Positions 25,833-37,329 of a DNA stretch of 64,000 bases are shown piece after piece. The DNA comes from Angiostrongylus vasorum. Lineage: Eukaryota; Nematoda; Chromadorea; Rhabditida; Metastrongylidae. The stretch lies in the NCBI GenBank assembly GCA_018806985.1, contig JADANN010000020.1:1-64000 (forward strand). Direction: 5' to 3'. A program made the translations under genes and the position numbers. Below the pieces are notes generated by a model. That model made no database searches. It was not told the origin of the DNA and worked only from the letters and a program-made list of their open reading frames with translations. The stretch's first letter is position 1, and every line of letters starts with the position of its first letter.

Positions 25833-27467
25833 TCACTGTGGTGTTGTGGTGATATACTAGTTGCAATACAAACCGGGTTTAATTCTCCTTTCATAGATTT
25901 GCAAGTGGTTAAGTAGTGAACATTGATGACGTGTTGGCGTACACTTATTTACACTTGATCTTTTTTTGTTCCCTATTTTGGATGGGAATAATCTTTTCTC
26001 GCTTAGCACTTTTTTTCTTCTAATTGCTTAAACTCGTTCTTCGGATCTTGGTCAGTAGTGGTGGATGTATACGTGAAGTCTAGGTCTCACGACAGAGTCA
26101 AGTCGGTTTGTTCTTTAATAACTTTCTTCGCATAGTTTTTTTTTCAGTTCACTTGTTGTGATCCACTGATTCTTCCTTTTCACTAGGTTTTTTGTGGTCA
26201 GTTGTGTAGCCGAATCAGTGTTATTTCGACGGAGGTGATCATTCCCGCTCATTTTGACCTAAACTGTACAATGTCCTCTCTTATTCGGTCGTAGTTTTAT
26301 TCAACTCGGGTTAAAATAATGACGCTAGCTGAGAGGCCGGCGAAGCGAAGGACCCGCATGGTGTGGTGGTGAACGCGTTACTCCCCCGGAAAGGACAATG
26401 GCGCGTTCGTTCCCCACCGCAGACGCCTGCGGTCCGGAGTTTTGCAAATATCTCGGCATCATAGAAGAACGATACTATTCGGATTATAAAAAGATTACAA
26501 GCGACCCAGCGTAGTAGACGTTGCAATTAAAAACTGTGTATTATAAGTAGGAGTTAGGTTTTATAAATTGTTACAATAAGGATTATGAAGAACAATTTGA
26601 TTATTGTGGGACGCACTAAGTGTTGGTTATATGCAAAAGGTACAGTCTCTATACAAGAAGGGTAAATTGTTGACGAGGTCTCCTCGGTGATGTGCCACAT
26701 TTCGTCACGATGAAGTGTTCCTAACTTTTAATCTTTACTGTGTAGGTAGTGTGTAGGTATCAAAAGATCCGTCGTGGAATCCGAGCAGATATAGCGCAGT
26801 TGAGTTTTCGCTATTACAGCGCTATGAAAATAGCTATCTATGGACCAGCCCCGGTACAAAACTCGTGTTGGACATGCTATCAATTGATAACAAGAAGCCC
26901 GTTAGAAAAGCCTTATTTGGCACAATATGCCAAAGAAGTGTGTGCACTGATATCCACATGCATGGTCCAAAACGTGCTAAAGCGTACGTATTGAAGTCAA
27001 CGCGTATGGCGGTGAAAGGGTTAACTTTGTCATTGCTGCTATACCTCACCAAGCGAACAAATGTTCTCAAAAATGTTTATTACATTAAAGAAGGCAAAAT
27101 AACAACTTTCATTTTTTAAGCGCCACATAGAAAAAAAGTTGGAAAAAAGAAAAAAAGAATTTATAAAAAGTAAACGGAAACACTTCCATGCTGTTGTATA
27201 CTCGAAAAGCGACGCAACGACGTTGTGATCCATATTCGTGGAAGAATTGCACCGAAGAGCTCCTGTGCACTACGAAATCTGATTAGAAACCAAAAAATAG
27301 AATAGAGTAGAAAATGAAAAAAAACCAAAAAAAAGTTCAACAACTTGATGAGAAGTTGTTAAAGTGTAGTTAAGTCATGTTGATTTATGTGTAAAATTTC
27401 CTACATATGAGATTCCAGTGGTATCCCGAAAACCCTTGAAGACATCTTTAGCAGTTAACATAATATA
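25833..27467. other. AT-rich stretch, no supported gene
   Basis: Contains homopolymer T and A runs and short open frames without splice support. Positions 26,370-26,430 hold a GC-rich patch with GGTGGTGAACGCG and GTTCGTTCCCC that vaguely recalls a tRNA-derived SINE head. At 26,865-27,119 there is an open frame of 84 codons of ordinary amino-acid composition that I do not recognise. Nothing here is strong enough to annotate as a gene. Confidence 0.4.
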
Positions 27468-27663
27468 CTTAATTCTTACGTCTGAAGTTCTGGATATGGA
27501 AGGACCGTAAATGTACGGAAGGCATTCCAGAAGGGCTTAGTGTCATCTTCGACCTGAATACGTTATTTTACTACTGTAATTGTGACTGCAGCCATAATAA
27601 TTATTATTATAACTGCTAACGTCATGATTACAATGTATAGTGACAACTGTAGTGTTTGTGAAT
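27468..27663 (+). repeat. Dispersed repeat, copy 1 (interrupted by a 390-bp element)
   Basis: Shares about 160 bp with 31,058-31,228 (starting cttaattcttacgtctgaag, including the AT-rich block cataataatt), and its right part matches 32,700-32,760 (ctgtagtgtttgtgaatata). The family is older than the 390-bp element, which sits inside this copy. No coding capacity is visible; type unknown. Confidence 0.6.
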
Positions 27664-27677
27664 ATAGACTGGTATCT

Positions 27678-28067
27678 TAGACACTTGGACACTTGTACGG
27701 CCCGCCCTCAATGGTTGGGCGGGCCCCAGCATAATCTCCATTTTTCGAAGTTATGCTAGTTTAGCCATTGTGGCTCCCTGAAGTCCCAAGGTCAGCCAGG
27801 CCAAAGGCTACCTCAGGTCACCACTACAGGTAATCGCCGCCCGTGCCGATCAGAGGGAGACTTGCCACCATGCGACTAGTTTGATACCAGGACGGTGGTG
27901 GCTGGTATTGATTCACTCTTAGCTAGGCTTCCTGATGGAATGCCGGACTCCTTTTCGGCTTGGGAGACTCTGTCGTGGTGAGACCCGCTCTACGTCGCAG
28001 TCCGACAGCCAGGAACACCTCCCAGCCACGATGAGGCCGTAGACTCTTGGTAGCTATCACCCCTATC
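27678..28067 (+). mobile_element. 390-bp SINE-like element, copy A1, with exact 14-bp target duplication
   Basis: Flanked by the identical 14-mer ATAGACTGGTATCT at 27,664-27,677 and 28,068-28,081. The 390-bp body matches copies at 33,466, 46,276, 47,427 and 54,487. It lacks terminal inverted repeats and a plausible protein, and target duplications differ in length between copies (11-14 bp). That points to LINE-driven retroposition, not a cut-and-paste MITE. This copy holds a perfect palindrome GGCCCGCCC/GGGCGGGCC around 27,699-27,725. No clear tRNA, 5S or 7SL head is recognised, so its origin is open. Confidence 0.75.
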
Positions 28068-28081
28068 ATAGACTGGTATCT

Positions 28082-29335
28082 CCATCAAAGAACACATCAC
28101 CAAAGTATTTCTACAAGGAGATGCATTTCGAAGCACCTACATTTTACACGGAGTGGGTCTTGACATAAAAAAAATGAAGGTTTGATTTGCACTGAATGAT
28201 AAGAGCAGAACGTGTGCAAAGCAATTTTACACCTCGTCCACTACATGTGTTCAGTGTAAGCGTAACAATTACGGACAACCTTCGTTCCTTGAACGAAGCA
28301 TTTAACAAGAAGAGGATTAAAAAAATTTGAAAAGATTCCTTTCACAGCTCCCACTTTGACAAAAACTTCAATTCCTGTTGAAATTTTCGATGATGAAGAA
28401 GGATTCACGTAACAAAGAACTGCAACCGTCTTCGAAATGGTGACTCCTGATTTAAGCAAACCAAAATGAAATTCTTCAAGTAAACTTCAACGATCAGAGA
28501 TTTATCCCCTTACAGACATTTTTCAAGAGTCCTGCGAAATAGCAGTGCTATAAGCACACTTTCTCGAACTAAAACGTTGGAAACGAAAGGGTTTCTGCCA
28601 CATCTGATCAAATTGATTTCTCTGTAATTTCTTCATTGATGGTAAATGAATTAACGATATGTGGCACCTATTGTCCCGAACACTGCCATTTTTCCTCGGG
28701 ACAAAGAATTAATCCCTTTTTCCAGTGAAAATTAGAAGTGAAAAGGCGCTAAATAGACAAACCAGAAAGAAAAAAACACTGTGAATCGTTGACAAGGTAA
28801 TGGAATCCTGCTCACTCCCACCCCCTCCCCCGCTATGTTCATGGGAGAAGAGGAACCGGCCAATAAGACATACCAAAATGACTGGAAATGAAGATGATAA
28901 AAACAGCAATGGAAGTAGATTGCACTTTCTAAGTACCAATTCTTTTAGATACCTCAAGATGATACAGTTGCGCTCACTACTTGAAAGCGTCATGGAACTT
29001 CTGCAAAGTTGAATAGTGGACTGAAACAAGGAAATTCTGCGAGCTAAAAACTCGGATGTGATTTGACGATTGAAAACATTTGCAAAAAACGTTTGAAATT
29101 TGAGACTTTAAGACTCAGAGGTTGGTAGCAACTGGTGTCAGCACTATACTATATAGGCCACATTCGTTGAACGACACAGAGTAATTTTTTGTTGACGAGT
29201 AGCTGAACACTAAGAACTTGTAGATGGTCAAAAAGATACAGAATTCTCTCCTTTACAGTCATATAGGGACTCAATCATAACGATAATGAATATGGAACTG
29301 TAGGCTCACGTCTGTGTGCAGAGAAGAAAAAAGGC
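28082..29335. other. Low-support stretch with possible coding fragments
   Basis: On the plus strand, about 28,345-28,411, a TTTCACAG acceptor precedes a short open stretch ending IFDDEEGFT and a stop, which could be a terminal exon. A 106-codon minus-strand frame (28,709-29,029) contains two hydrophobic stretches and a glycine run. It has no recognisable domain and overlaps an equally open plus-strand frame. Neither is firm enough to call a gene. Confidence 0.3.
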
Positions 29336-29339
29336 GCTA

Positions 29340-29462
29340 CTGTAGTCGATAACGAACGGCGTTGTTGATTCCGAACTAGTATCCACATAGGTTTTAGTGG
29401 CCGGAAGCCTGAAAAGAAAAGCAAGTGACCCAGTATTTATCGTGTTAGAAACAGAGGAACTA
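29340..29462 (+). repeat. Dispersed repeat pair, copy 1
   Basis: About 115 bp nearly identical to 32,945-33,060: both contain agtcgataacgaacg and gcaagtgacccagtattt. The second copy lies next to a truncated 390-bp element. Function and class unknown. Confidence 0.6.
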
Positions 29463-29559
29463 AGGTAAAGAACTTGAGTATAATGATGAACTTTTGCTTA
29501 TTTTTCGTACCTTATTCCTAACCGATTAATCCCAACAGGTTATACTACCGCGTCGATCA

Positions 29560-29725
29560 CTCGGGTGGAGAGTAGAGCAGTGGTTAGGGATGCACTCTTG
29601 GATTTATGTTTGATCCTGTTTCCCCGATTAACCATCTCCGCAAGGATCAGCAAATTCGTCTCAGGCTTACATAAAGGTGCTAACGTGATCCAAGAGAAAC
29701 CAGCAAATTCTTTACATAGGGACGA
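29560..29725 (+). mobile_element. Probable tRNA-headed SINE fragment
   Basis: Reads TAGAGCAGTGG (A-box-like), then GTTAGGGATGCACTC, and TGTTTGATCC (B-box-like) at tRNA spacing. The GCAGTGGTTAGGGAT stretch matches the head of the SINE at 43,157-43,437 read on the minus strand. The downstream body differs, so this may be another subfamily. Confidence 0.4.
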
Positions 29726-30264
29726 AATACGCGTCCATTCACCTGTATGATGGATTGGAATGCGCATTATTGGGATATTGATGCCAAACGCTTAATCCTT
29801 ATTTATTTTTCACTCTGTGAGTCGATTATAGACGATGCTTTCACCCGCCTGGTTTACGCCATCGAAAACCATAAACGTCCTTCTCAGCAAGGAGCAGCAA
29901 ATCTTCACTCTACAATGAAAAGTGGTTGACGTTTATGACGATATCGCGAGGATCTGACTGCCTCAAGTGGACAACGAATTTTCTAAATAATAAAAGAACA
30001 TCAAATAGTAGTTGTTTAACTGCGTGCTGTCATCCACGACATCAGTAGGCATGCCAGTTTCCTCCGTTACGTCAATGATCTTGAATCGAAACAGAGTATC
30101 CACGAAAGAGTGTGTATAACGTTTTCACTTGAAGCTTCAGACTTCAATACCCATCCGCTGTCATGCGCATGCAGAGATTATACAGAACTGTATTGCCTTA
30201 TTTGACCATCCATTGCTTGCAGCTAGGACAAATAGCTGTGATAATGAAGTGGACCAAACTGATC

Positions 30265-30540
30265 GGAATAAGGAAGGATAAAGCTCTCGGTGTTGATCTG
30301 TTCTTAAGGAATGCGCTACTCATTCGAATTCATTAAGCAGTGTTGGATGTGAATGAATGCATATCTGACCTATGCAATGACTTGCAGTAGACTAACGGCA
30401 CAGCACTTCATTGTTGCTGTCCTCCCGGAGAATTGTGGTAGCAATTAGGTCACCCCGGGAAGGATAGATGAGCCTGGGAGCAGAGATCGGCACCATGTGT
30501 ATTGCACGACGCATCCGACCACTGCGCTACATGCGCTTAT
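30265..30540 (-). mobile_element. tRNA-headed SINE, minus-strand copy
   Basis: Reverse-complement copy of the family seen at 50,654-50,907. The head (actgcgctacatgcgc on plus) lies on the right; the tail with ggataaagctctcggtgttgatc lies on the left. Inside are recognisable family words such as cattaagca and gaatgcatatctg. Diverged and non-coding. Confidence 0.6.
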
Positions 30541-31057
30541 GAAATGACCAAAATTGCAGTCTGCCATGTGGGTCGAAAAGGTTGTCATGGTTTCGATCGA
30601 CGATATATCCCGTCATTCGAAGTCTAGTTAGCGAGAGAAAGAACAACTCCGAGCACTGTAACATTTCAGGAGCGCGACTGTGATCCGATTATGGAGCATT
30701 AAGGGTTTGACAACGTCGTAATAATCCATACAACTACGTAACCGCTTTTGGATCGAAAATTTAGCTCGAATGCTAACGCGACAGTAGAGCAACGACGCAA
30801 AACATCCAACGTTCCCTAGAGGAAACGAGTCCGATAAGCTGAGAACTGTTTAAACTATGATGCTCATTGTCATGCTACAACAGATCGTGAGTTTGAATTG
30901 AAACAAGAACGGTTCTCTGAGAGGAGATTTCTACCAAGATTTTCCCTCGTTGTCATCGTATCTCTTCAGAAGCACAGGTGAAACAGGAAAGAGGATTCAT
31001 TACAAGAAGGGTTGAAACAGAAACATGAATCCACCTGCGAGATCCCCTCTATTCGTA

Positions 31058-31228
31058 CTTAATTCTTACGTCTGAAGTTCTGGATGTCGAAGCACCATGA
31101 AAGTACGAAAGGCATTTCGGAAGGGCTTAGTGTCATCTTCGACCTAAATACGTTATTTTACCATTGTAATTGTGACGCTGCCATAATAATTGTTATTACA
31201 ACTGCTAGTGTCATGATAACGGACGGCA
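31058..31228 (+). repeat. Dispersed repeat, copy 2
   Basis: About 80-90 percent identical by eye to 27,468-27,630, starting with the same cttaattcttacgtctgaag. The 92-codon frame across it reflects repeat sequence and is not a gene. Confidence 0.6.
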
Positions 31229-31441
31229 CTGTAGGTAGATTCAATAAGTTTCGCTCAAGCAGTGAAAGCTTTGGATTTCCGTACGAGTGTTATAGGCAAA
31301 TATTGGATTTTATCGCCTTGCTGTGTGCTCTAGTGGCAAGGTCATTCACCAAATTAATGTGAAGTAGTTAAGAACATGAAATTTTCCAACACTTGATTTC
31401 ATTTCCTAGAAATTTGCTTTGGCTTTAACACTGCAGATAGT

Positions 31442-31590
31442 CTACATGAAAAGAACCGATGGTGAGAATTCACGGACAAAAGTTTGATTAGCAGCCACAG
31501 TCAGTTGTCCTCGTTCGTTGGAAAGTTCTTCAATTCTATCCACAGATGAATCCTGGAGTTCTGGTAGTTGTTCGCATCTCGAATGTACAG
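31442..31590 (-). CDS. Terminal exon of an unrecognised gene
   Basis: On the minus strand the acceptor CTCATTTCAG is followed by an open frame of 49 codons to TAG. It reads VHSRCEQLPELQDSSVD, then RIEELSNERGQL, then FVREFSPSVLFM. The middle is acidic and probably helical. A second coding-like stretch lies upstream on the same strand (about 31,760-31,883, after TACTTCCAG, containing PEIAPDISPVLCIAWPS and FHDSHLKIIDS), but I could not find a donor that joins the two in frame. I do not recognise the family. It lies just downstream of, and in the same orientation as, the LAMTOR4-like gene. Confidence 0.4.
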
Positions 31591-32197
31591 CTGAAATGAG
31601 GTTTCTACTTTTGCATTGCAATTGGTGCAAGGGGAATCCACATTTTCTCATTCTAATCCTGATTCAATCCTACTCACTAGGAAATCCTAAATTAGGTTCT
31701 TAGCACAACAGGTTTGCCAAGTTCTGTACTATCAATTATTTTTAGGTGCGAATCGTGAAAAACTATACAACTGGGCCAGGCTATACATAGTACCGGACTA
31801 ATATCGGGCGCAATTTCAGGGGTAGGATGGAAAGCAAAAAAGGAAAGTAGACGTGTGCAATGATAAAACGATGATCTGGAAGTATTTACCCGTGTATTCT
31901 TAGTGTACTTCAACCTGACACACCACTGACGAAATGATTATTTTACGTCGTTAGATAATTTGATTTTTCAGCGCTGAAGTGTACCTTTACATGATCTCAG
32001 TGATGTACGGGGCAATGCATTTCAACAAACGGCAAACGGCAGAGTTATTAATTATAGCAATAAGAGATGATGTAAATCTTATTACCTTATCACAGAAGAT
32101 CTAGTGTGCGATGATTCTTAATGATGCCCGTGTCAGTGTTAAATCCTTCACCAGAAGAACTATTATTTATACACAAATAGGAAAGCACAGGAGGCTC

Positions 32198-32623
32198 TTA
32201 GCTCACTAAAATGCCTTCACCGGTCAGCGCCAATTTTCCAGTTTCATCGTCGCAAGCGCTGTTCGCTGGCTCGTTCACAACTTCGATTTCAGCCACAACA
32301 TAGTATAGGCCTTTCTGGAATTTGATTTGCTGGTGAAATTCGTAGAAAAAAAAGTAAAAAAAATTAAAGAAGAACAGAATTGGTTAACATTCACCTTTAC
32401 TTAATAAAAACGAACCGTACCTGAACAATGTTAACCAGCGCACTAGTTGCTATTTCATCATTCATCAGATGTGAGCGGTTCGACCCTGATTCATTGGCAA
32501 CCACTAAAGCAGAGTGCTGAAATCCTTGAAAATCATGGTTATCATGCCCTCCTTATCACCAACAAATTCCATCAATACCTTTCACACCTGGTTCGAGAAG
32601 TAAAATAGCTCAGATGTAAACAT
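32198..32623 (-). CDS. LAMTOR4-like Ragulator subunit, three exons, 87 aa
   Basis: Exons at 32,588-32,623, 32,421-32,516 and 32,198-32,329 join in phase 0 with introns of 71 and 91 bp (gtgtga...tttcag and gtacgg...caccag). The product runs from MFTSELFYFSNQ through HSALVVANESG and HLMNDEIATSALVNIV to a C terminus TGEGILVS. The central motif HLMNDEIATSAL resembles the roadblock-fold segment of LAMTOR4, where a short loop precedes an NDE-A-SA helix, and the length (87 aa) is near that of LAMTOR4 (about 99). LAMTOR4 is one of five Ragulator proteins that anchor Rag GTPases and mTORC1 to the lysosome. The last exon could instead start 15 bp later at AAATTCCAG without changing frame. The gene structure is well supported; the family name rests on a short match. 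Confidence 0.6.
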
Positions 32624-32768
32624 AGAAATACCCTCGATTACATGAACCATGGAATTTCATCCTCCAATAAGGATGGCTACGCTTAGCATAAGTGAACTAT
32701 CCATTTGCTATAAACATGACACAATATATGACGACATCTGTAGTGTTTGTGGATATAGACTGACATCT

Positions 32769-32934
32769 TGGACACTTGGACACTTGTACGGCCCATCCTC
32801 AATGGTCGTGCGGGCACGAGCATAATCTCCATTTTTCGAAGTTCTGCTGGTTTAGGCATTGTGGCTCCCTGAAGTCCCGAGGTCAGTCTGGTCAAAGTCT
32901 GCCCCCGGGTCACCACTAAAGGTAATCGCCAAGG
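32769..32934 (+). mobile_element. 390-bp SINE-like element, truncated copy A2
   Basis: Left 166 bp of the family. The sequence before it (gtagtgtttgtggatata, then a mutated form of the A1 target duplication) matches the flank of copy A1. So it reached this site as part of a copied segment, not by its own insertion. It ends abruptly at ggtaatcgcc. Confidence 0.6.
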
Positions 32935-32943
32935 TAAGGTAAC

Positions 32944-33061
32944 AGGTAGTCGATAACGAACGACGTTGTTGATTCCGAATTAGTATCCACAAACGTTTTA
33001 GTGGTCGGAAGCCTGAAAAGAAAAGCAAGTGACCCAGTATTTATCTTGTTAGAAACTGAGT
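32944..33061 (+). repeat. Dispersed repeat pair, copy 2
   Basis: Near-identical to 29,340-29,462. It abuts the truncated copy A2. Confidence 0.55.
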
Positions 33062-33465
33062 TTTACAAAAAAAACCTACGAAAAGATCGCTTTTTTGATT
33101 TCTAAAGCCGCCTTACCAATTTCGATAATCCATTCCTGGTTAAATGGAGATATTCATCACTTCATCTTAGTTCTTGGTGGCAAATTATTCATTTAGTTAC
33201 AATGCAAACAACTGACGACGACTGCAGAACTGAATTTCCAACGTCGGTGGTAGTATAACCACGACCTTAATCACCTCGTAACACTTTGTCCCATGGCTAA
33301 GCACTGTTTGTTTTGTTGGATTAACTCCTCTTTATTCTCAAACCGTATAGGAGAAACTTCACCTCGATTTCCTCTATGCTACCACTGTCTTTTCATGTAT
33401 AGCTACTTGTTTTTTGATATGCTGTGAACAAGAATGCAAAATTCGAAGTGGAGACTTATATGACA

Positions 33466-33858
33466 TCCCAACAGTTTACCTCCTCATCGTGGCTTGGATG
33501 TTCCTGGGTGTCGAACTGCGATGTGCAGCGGGGTCTTCATTCCTCTAGCAGGGTCTCCCAAGCCGAAAAGGAGTCCGGCGTTTTCATCAGGAAGCCCAGT
33601 AAGAGTAAGCCAATACCGAGATTCACCACCGTTCCGGTTTCAAACTAGTAGCACGGTGGCAAATCTCCTCTTAATCCACAAAGGAGGCGACTGGCTGCGG
33701 TGGTGACGACCTACGGCAGACTTTGAACAGGCTGAGCGCTGGACTCTAGGGAACCTTGAGTGGCTAGAGCAACAAAACTCCAAAACAACGGAAATTATGC
33801 TGGGGTGCTGACAACTAGTGAAGACGGGGGGATCCGAGTATCCAAATAAGTAAGTCCC
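33466..33858 (-). mobile_element. 390-bp SINE-like element, copy A3
   Basis: Minus-strand copy of 393 bp, bounded by ATATGACA at 33,458-33,465 and 33,859-33,866, probably what remains of a longer target duplication. Open frames across it on both strands are shared by other copies and are not genes. Confidence 0.65.
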
Positions 33859-34284
33859 ATATGACAAAAGCGGCGACGAAGCAAAATCGTTGATTTATTT
33901 GAACATTGAGGATTTATGACCACCACTACTTTCCCTGACACAGAGGAGTTGTCGGATCCTCTAATACTACCGTTACTCTGTCAGATCAGTTGATACTACA
34001 AAGAAATTCTGGACTACATGGGCTTCAACAAATCTACAATCGTATGAGAGCGCACGATTTCATAGTGCCAAGAAAGCTACATTGAAACGGCGCTTGAATC
34101 AGTTTACAAAGTCTCGATTACGAGGGCGAGTCACTTAAACTGAGAGCTTTTTTCGCTGTTCTGAAACTTCCACATTTTTTTTGTCGCTTGTTTACTACTG
34201 AGGTACTACTGTTGACGATGTGACCACTTAATGCAGAGATCAAAGAACCTCTAAAACATGTCTGCTACCAATTTGCCGATCCCA

Positions 34285-34375
34285 GAGTGCGTAGAAGGTT
34301 TCCTGAGCCTGGTAGCAGAGATCAACTACATGCACAATGCAAGGCGCCTCTAACCACTGCGCTACACGCGCCCTA
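34285..34375 (-). mobile_element. tRNA-headed SINE, head fragment
   Basis: Only the tRNA-like head and the following bases remain (plus strand: gcctggtagcagagat, then ccactgcgctacacgcgcc). It directly precedes the 5' region of an RTE copy. Confidence 0.5.
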
Positions 34376-34399
34376 CATCCTGTATTTACAAGAATCTAT

Positions 34400-36135
34400 T
34401 TATGCATGCGTGAGTTGGTGTTCTCGTTTATGTGAGTTGAATCTTGCAAATCAAGTCGGCCAAAGGCCTGCAGTCAAGTAACAGTGAAGTATATCGGAGG
34501 CGGTTAGGAGTCGCCTCCAACAAATAAGTTCCTCGTCTGGTCTAGGAGAGGCTATCGAGCTGCCCTTGAGCGTACTCAGACCCCACGTTCAGTGTTCAGC
34601 AAGCTAGATGTGGTAAACAAAAAGCTAAATATTTTTGAAATAAAGGCAGGCATTAATCCTCTGATATCGAAAGAGCCTTGCACAGGACCAAGGTGGCAAT
34701 GTTTGCCTTCAATGCAATTCCACTTGCATGTGAGGCCTCGGTAGATGTCTTCTTCTCACAGGCAAGAGGGGTAAGGTACCAAGTAGTCGGACTGGCTGCT
34801 GAGATAATAGGACGCTACCCATTCAACGCCGCCTATAATATGGGAGAAAAACTACTTTTCGTAACAGGCAGCAGTAGTGAGTGGTGCGTTCCCATTCCCG
34901 CCAACATAAGTTTGGTCATGACCGTGGATTCATTCGCACAACCAACGACTTGCGTCAGACGTTTACAGTTGAGGAGATGTTGATCAACACCGGATTTGAC
35001 ATTCCTCGTCGTTTACACGCCGACATCCAGCTATGACGTGGACAACGACTAAACTTTTGTATGAAATTGGACTCATTGTAGTCTTCACAAGGAACCAAGG
35101 ACCCAATATAACGTCTGAAAAACGTCTCATTTAAATCCAAGGATTGCAATGGAACGAGCGGCGTGAACGACCATTTGAGATTACTATTACGACCAAGACC
35201 TTTCATGGATACATAGAACTTCAGAGGCCCTACTCTCAGTGGTGGACGTAAACGTCTTGCGGAGGGAACCATAACGAAATAGACCACATCACAGTAAATC
35301 AAACGTTTTTGCCTAACCGACATTACTGTTTTCCGAAAAACCTACACTGGATCTGATTACCACCTTTTTTCGTGCAAGATTTCATTTCTCTCGGAAAGTA
35401 GAAACAGCCGCTAAATTCAAAAATGAGGTTCGAAAACCATAATAAACCTTCACTTCATCGTTTCACTAGTCGGTTCTTCGGAAGATGCCGTTTCTAACAA
35501 TATCAACGAGGAATGTGATCGCTTCATCCAACATCTTCACGACAGCACTATGAAATCCGAGAGTTCTGTAGTCCCAAGACACGTCTGTATGCAGGATTAC
35601 TCAAGCTGATACGTCAACACCAAATCGCGCGAACGAACGGCAACTATTTACTCACTTCCGAACTTGCAAAGTAATTCGGGGAGCAGTAAACGCATTTGTT
35701 AAAGAGAGAAGAGCAGCATTTATGGTTAAACCCGCAGAGGATGGAAGAAGTATTCTATAAGCCTATCGAAACTTCGCCAATTAAAAAACCAAGATGGTGC
35801 TCTCCGCCGTCCAAACGGAAAGGTCACGGCGTCCAGAAAAGCAGCGCAGAAAATCATTCAAGTGCACTTTTCAGATCTTTTCACTGGCTACATCCTCCTA
35901 CCCTCATGTGAAATAAAGGAGGATGGATATGTCGTACCATCTACTCTCCCTTACGAGACCCGACATGCTATTTCATTGGTGAAAAACCGAACAGCGTCAG
36001 GTCCGGATAGGGGTATGATCTGAACACCTGAAGAACCTGAAAGTCCTCAGTAACAACCTGTCCCAGATTTTCAGAATTCAAATGTCTAAATACGAGGTTC
36101 CTAGTCAATGGAGGAGTGAGACCGTGCGTTTCCAA
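34400..36135 (+). mobile_element. RTE-type LINE, decayed copy R3
   Basis: The 5' region (ggagtcgcctccaacaaataag) matches that of the copy at 37,380. Downstream, broken frames retain endonuclease words such as FNAI and YQVVGLAAEIIGR, then linker words such as EECDRFIQHLHDS and the start of the polymerase region. Stops and frame breaks are everywhere. The copy ends near 36,135, before the polymerase catalytic motif. A fossil; it cannot encode a protein. Confidence 0.7.
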
Positions 36136-36577
36136 ATGAATGGGAACAGTCACGATCACTTATATCACCTGTAGTTACGCTGATCGTCGAGTGACTCCAG
36201 CCGGCGCCGGTAAATGTTCTATTTTTTCCTTGTTGCGTGCCCACTGGGTTCTGCATGTCTGAGGGAGTAGTGGAGAATCACATCTTTCTTCTGCAGTTTT
36301 CGTACAAATTCTGACCATCAAATCGGTGGTCACAGTTTTTCACGTGTAAAAAAAGTTCAGTCACTGAAAAAAAAACGCGCAAAATAACGCGAAACGAAAG
36401 TGGTCTCTTCTGGGAATGGCATTTGCACGGGTTCGACCGCCTGCGCTTGGGCTGAATCTGCCCTCTTAGCATTACAATCGATATTACTGTATCAGAGAAT
36501 TTACCGGTTACTATTAGTTGATAATATACACCTACAACATGAACAAACCGCAAATCGAGGAGAGAATAAGTCGGAGA

Positions 36578-36855
36578 AGGTGTGGCCCAGTGGTCGGAGA
36601 CGTCTTGCAACACACACGTGGAATCGATCTCCGCGCCCACAGCCCAGCAAGCCTTCATCCCTCCGGGGTCGGCAAATTGGTACAAGACTTGGGTGGGAGG
36701 ATATCAGCACTAGCTCGATGTATCGTAGGCCACCTTGAGTCATTGTAATGGTCAGATATGCATTCAATCACCTCCAAACGATGCTTAATGAAGTCGAATG
36801 TATGGCGCATCGCTCAGAGATTGATTAACGCCGAAAGCTTTATCCTACCCTTTAT
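36578..36855 (+). mobile_element. tRNA-headed SINE, plus copy
   Basis: A box TGGCCCAGTGG at 36,583-36,593 and B-box-like GGAATCGATCT near 36,620. The body gcaaattggtaca, caccttgagtcattgtaatgg and cctccaaacgatgcttaatg matches 50,654-50,907. The tail ends gccgaaagctttatcct. Confidence 0.7.
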
Positions 36856-37329
36856 TCATTGGATGGGTGTAATTAATGAGATCCTGGAGGGGTGCGTGAA
36901 TGTGCACACTTCCGCCGGAAGATCACGGACCTAATTGAGAAAGATCAGAGCAACTCCTTGAAAACATTTCAAGTATTTGATTGGTTTAAGTAACACTCAA
37001 TAAACAAGAGGTTCCACCAGTGAGCAAATTCGAGTTTTTGTCAGGGGCTTCTCTAAAATTTGAAGTGTATTTGTTTAAATATGGTGCACGGGATTGTTTA
37101 GGAAACCTGCAGATAAGAAAGGGACCACAGTGATACTCGTTCCATGCGCCAGAAATGCTTCAGTATCGCCCAATCTCCCTCTTATGAGGGATCTCGAGCC
37201 GCTTAGTCGCGACGCTATGTGGCGTGTCCCTAGGTGGCGAATAGGGGGTTAATCGCGGACCAAAAGCAATCTTTGCTTCTCTGAGACACAGATGGATCCA
37301 CGGGATGGACTCCCGCACCGATTTGGCGC

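Noticed and set aside
26311..27343. Several overlapping frames on both strands
   Set aside because: Both strands are about equally open, with no splice signals or recognisable motifs.
33118..33160. A first exon for the LAMTOR4-like gene with ATGGATTATCG and a gtaagg donor
   Set aside because: Its phase does not match the next exon, whereas the ATG exon at 32,588-32,623 joins in frame.
33424..33867. Frames over the 390-bp element as a possible encoded protein
   Set aside because: Copies do not keep one shared frame, and the best peptides differ by strand and shift.
36278..36767. Frames of 76-135 codons over the SINE at 36.6 kb
   Set aside because: They follow SINE sequence that is non-coding in other copies, and they occur on both strands.
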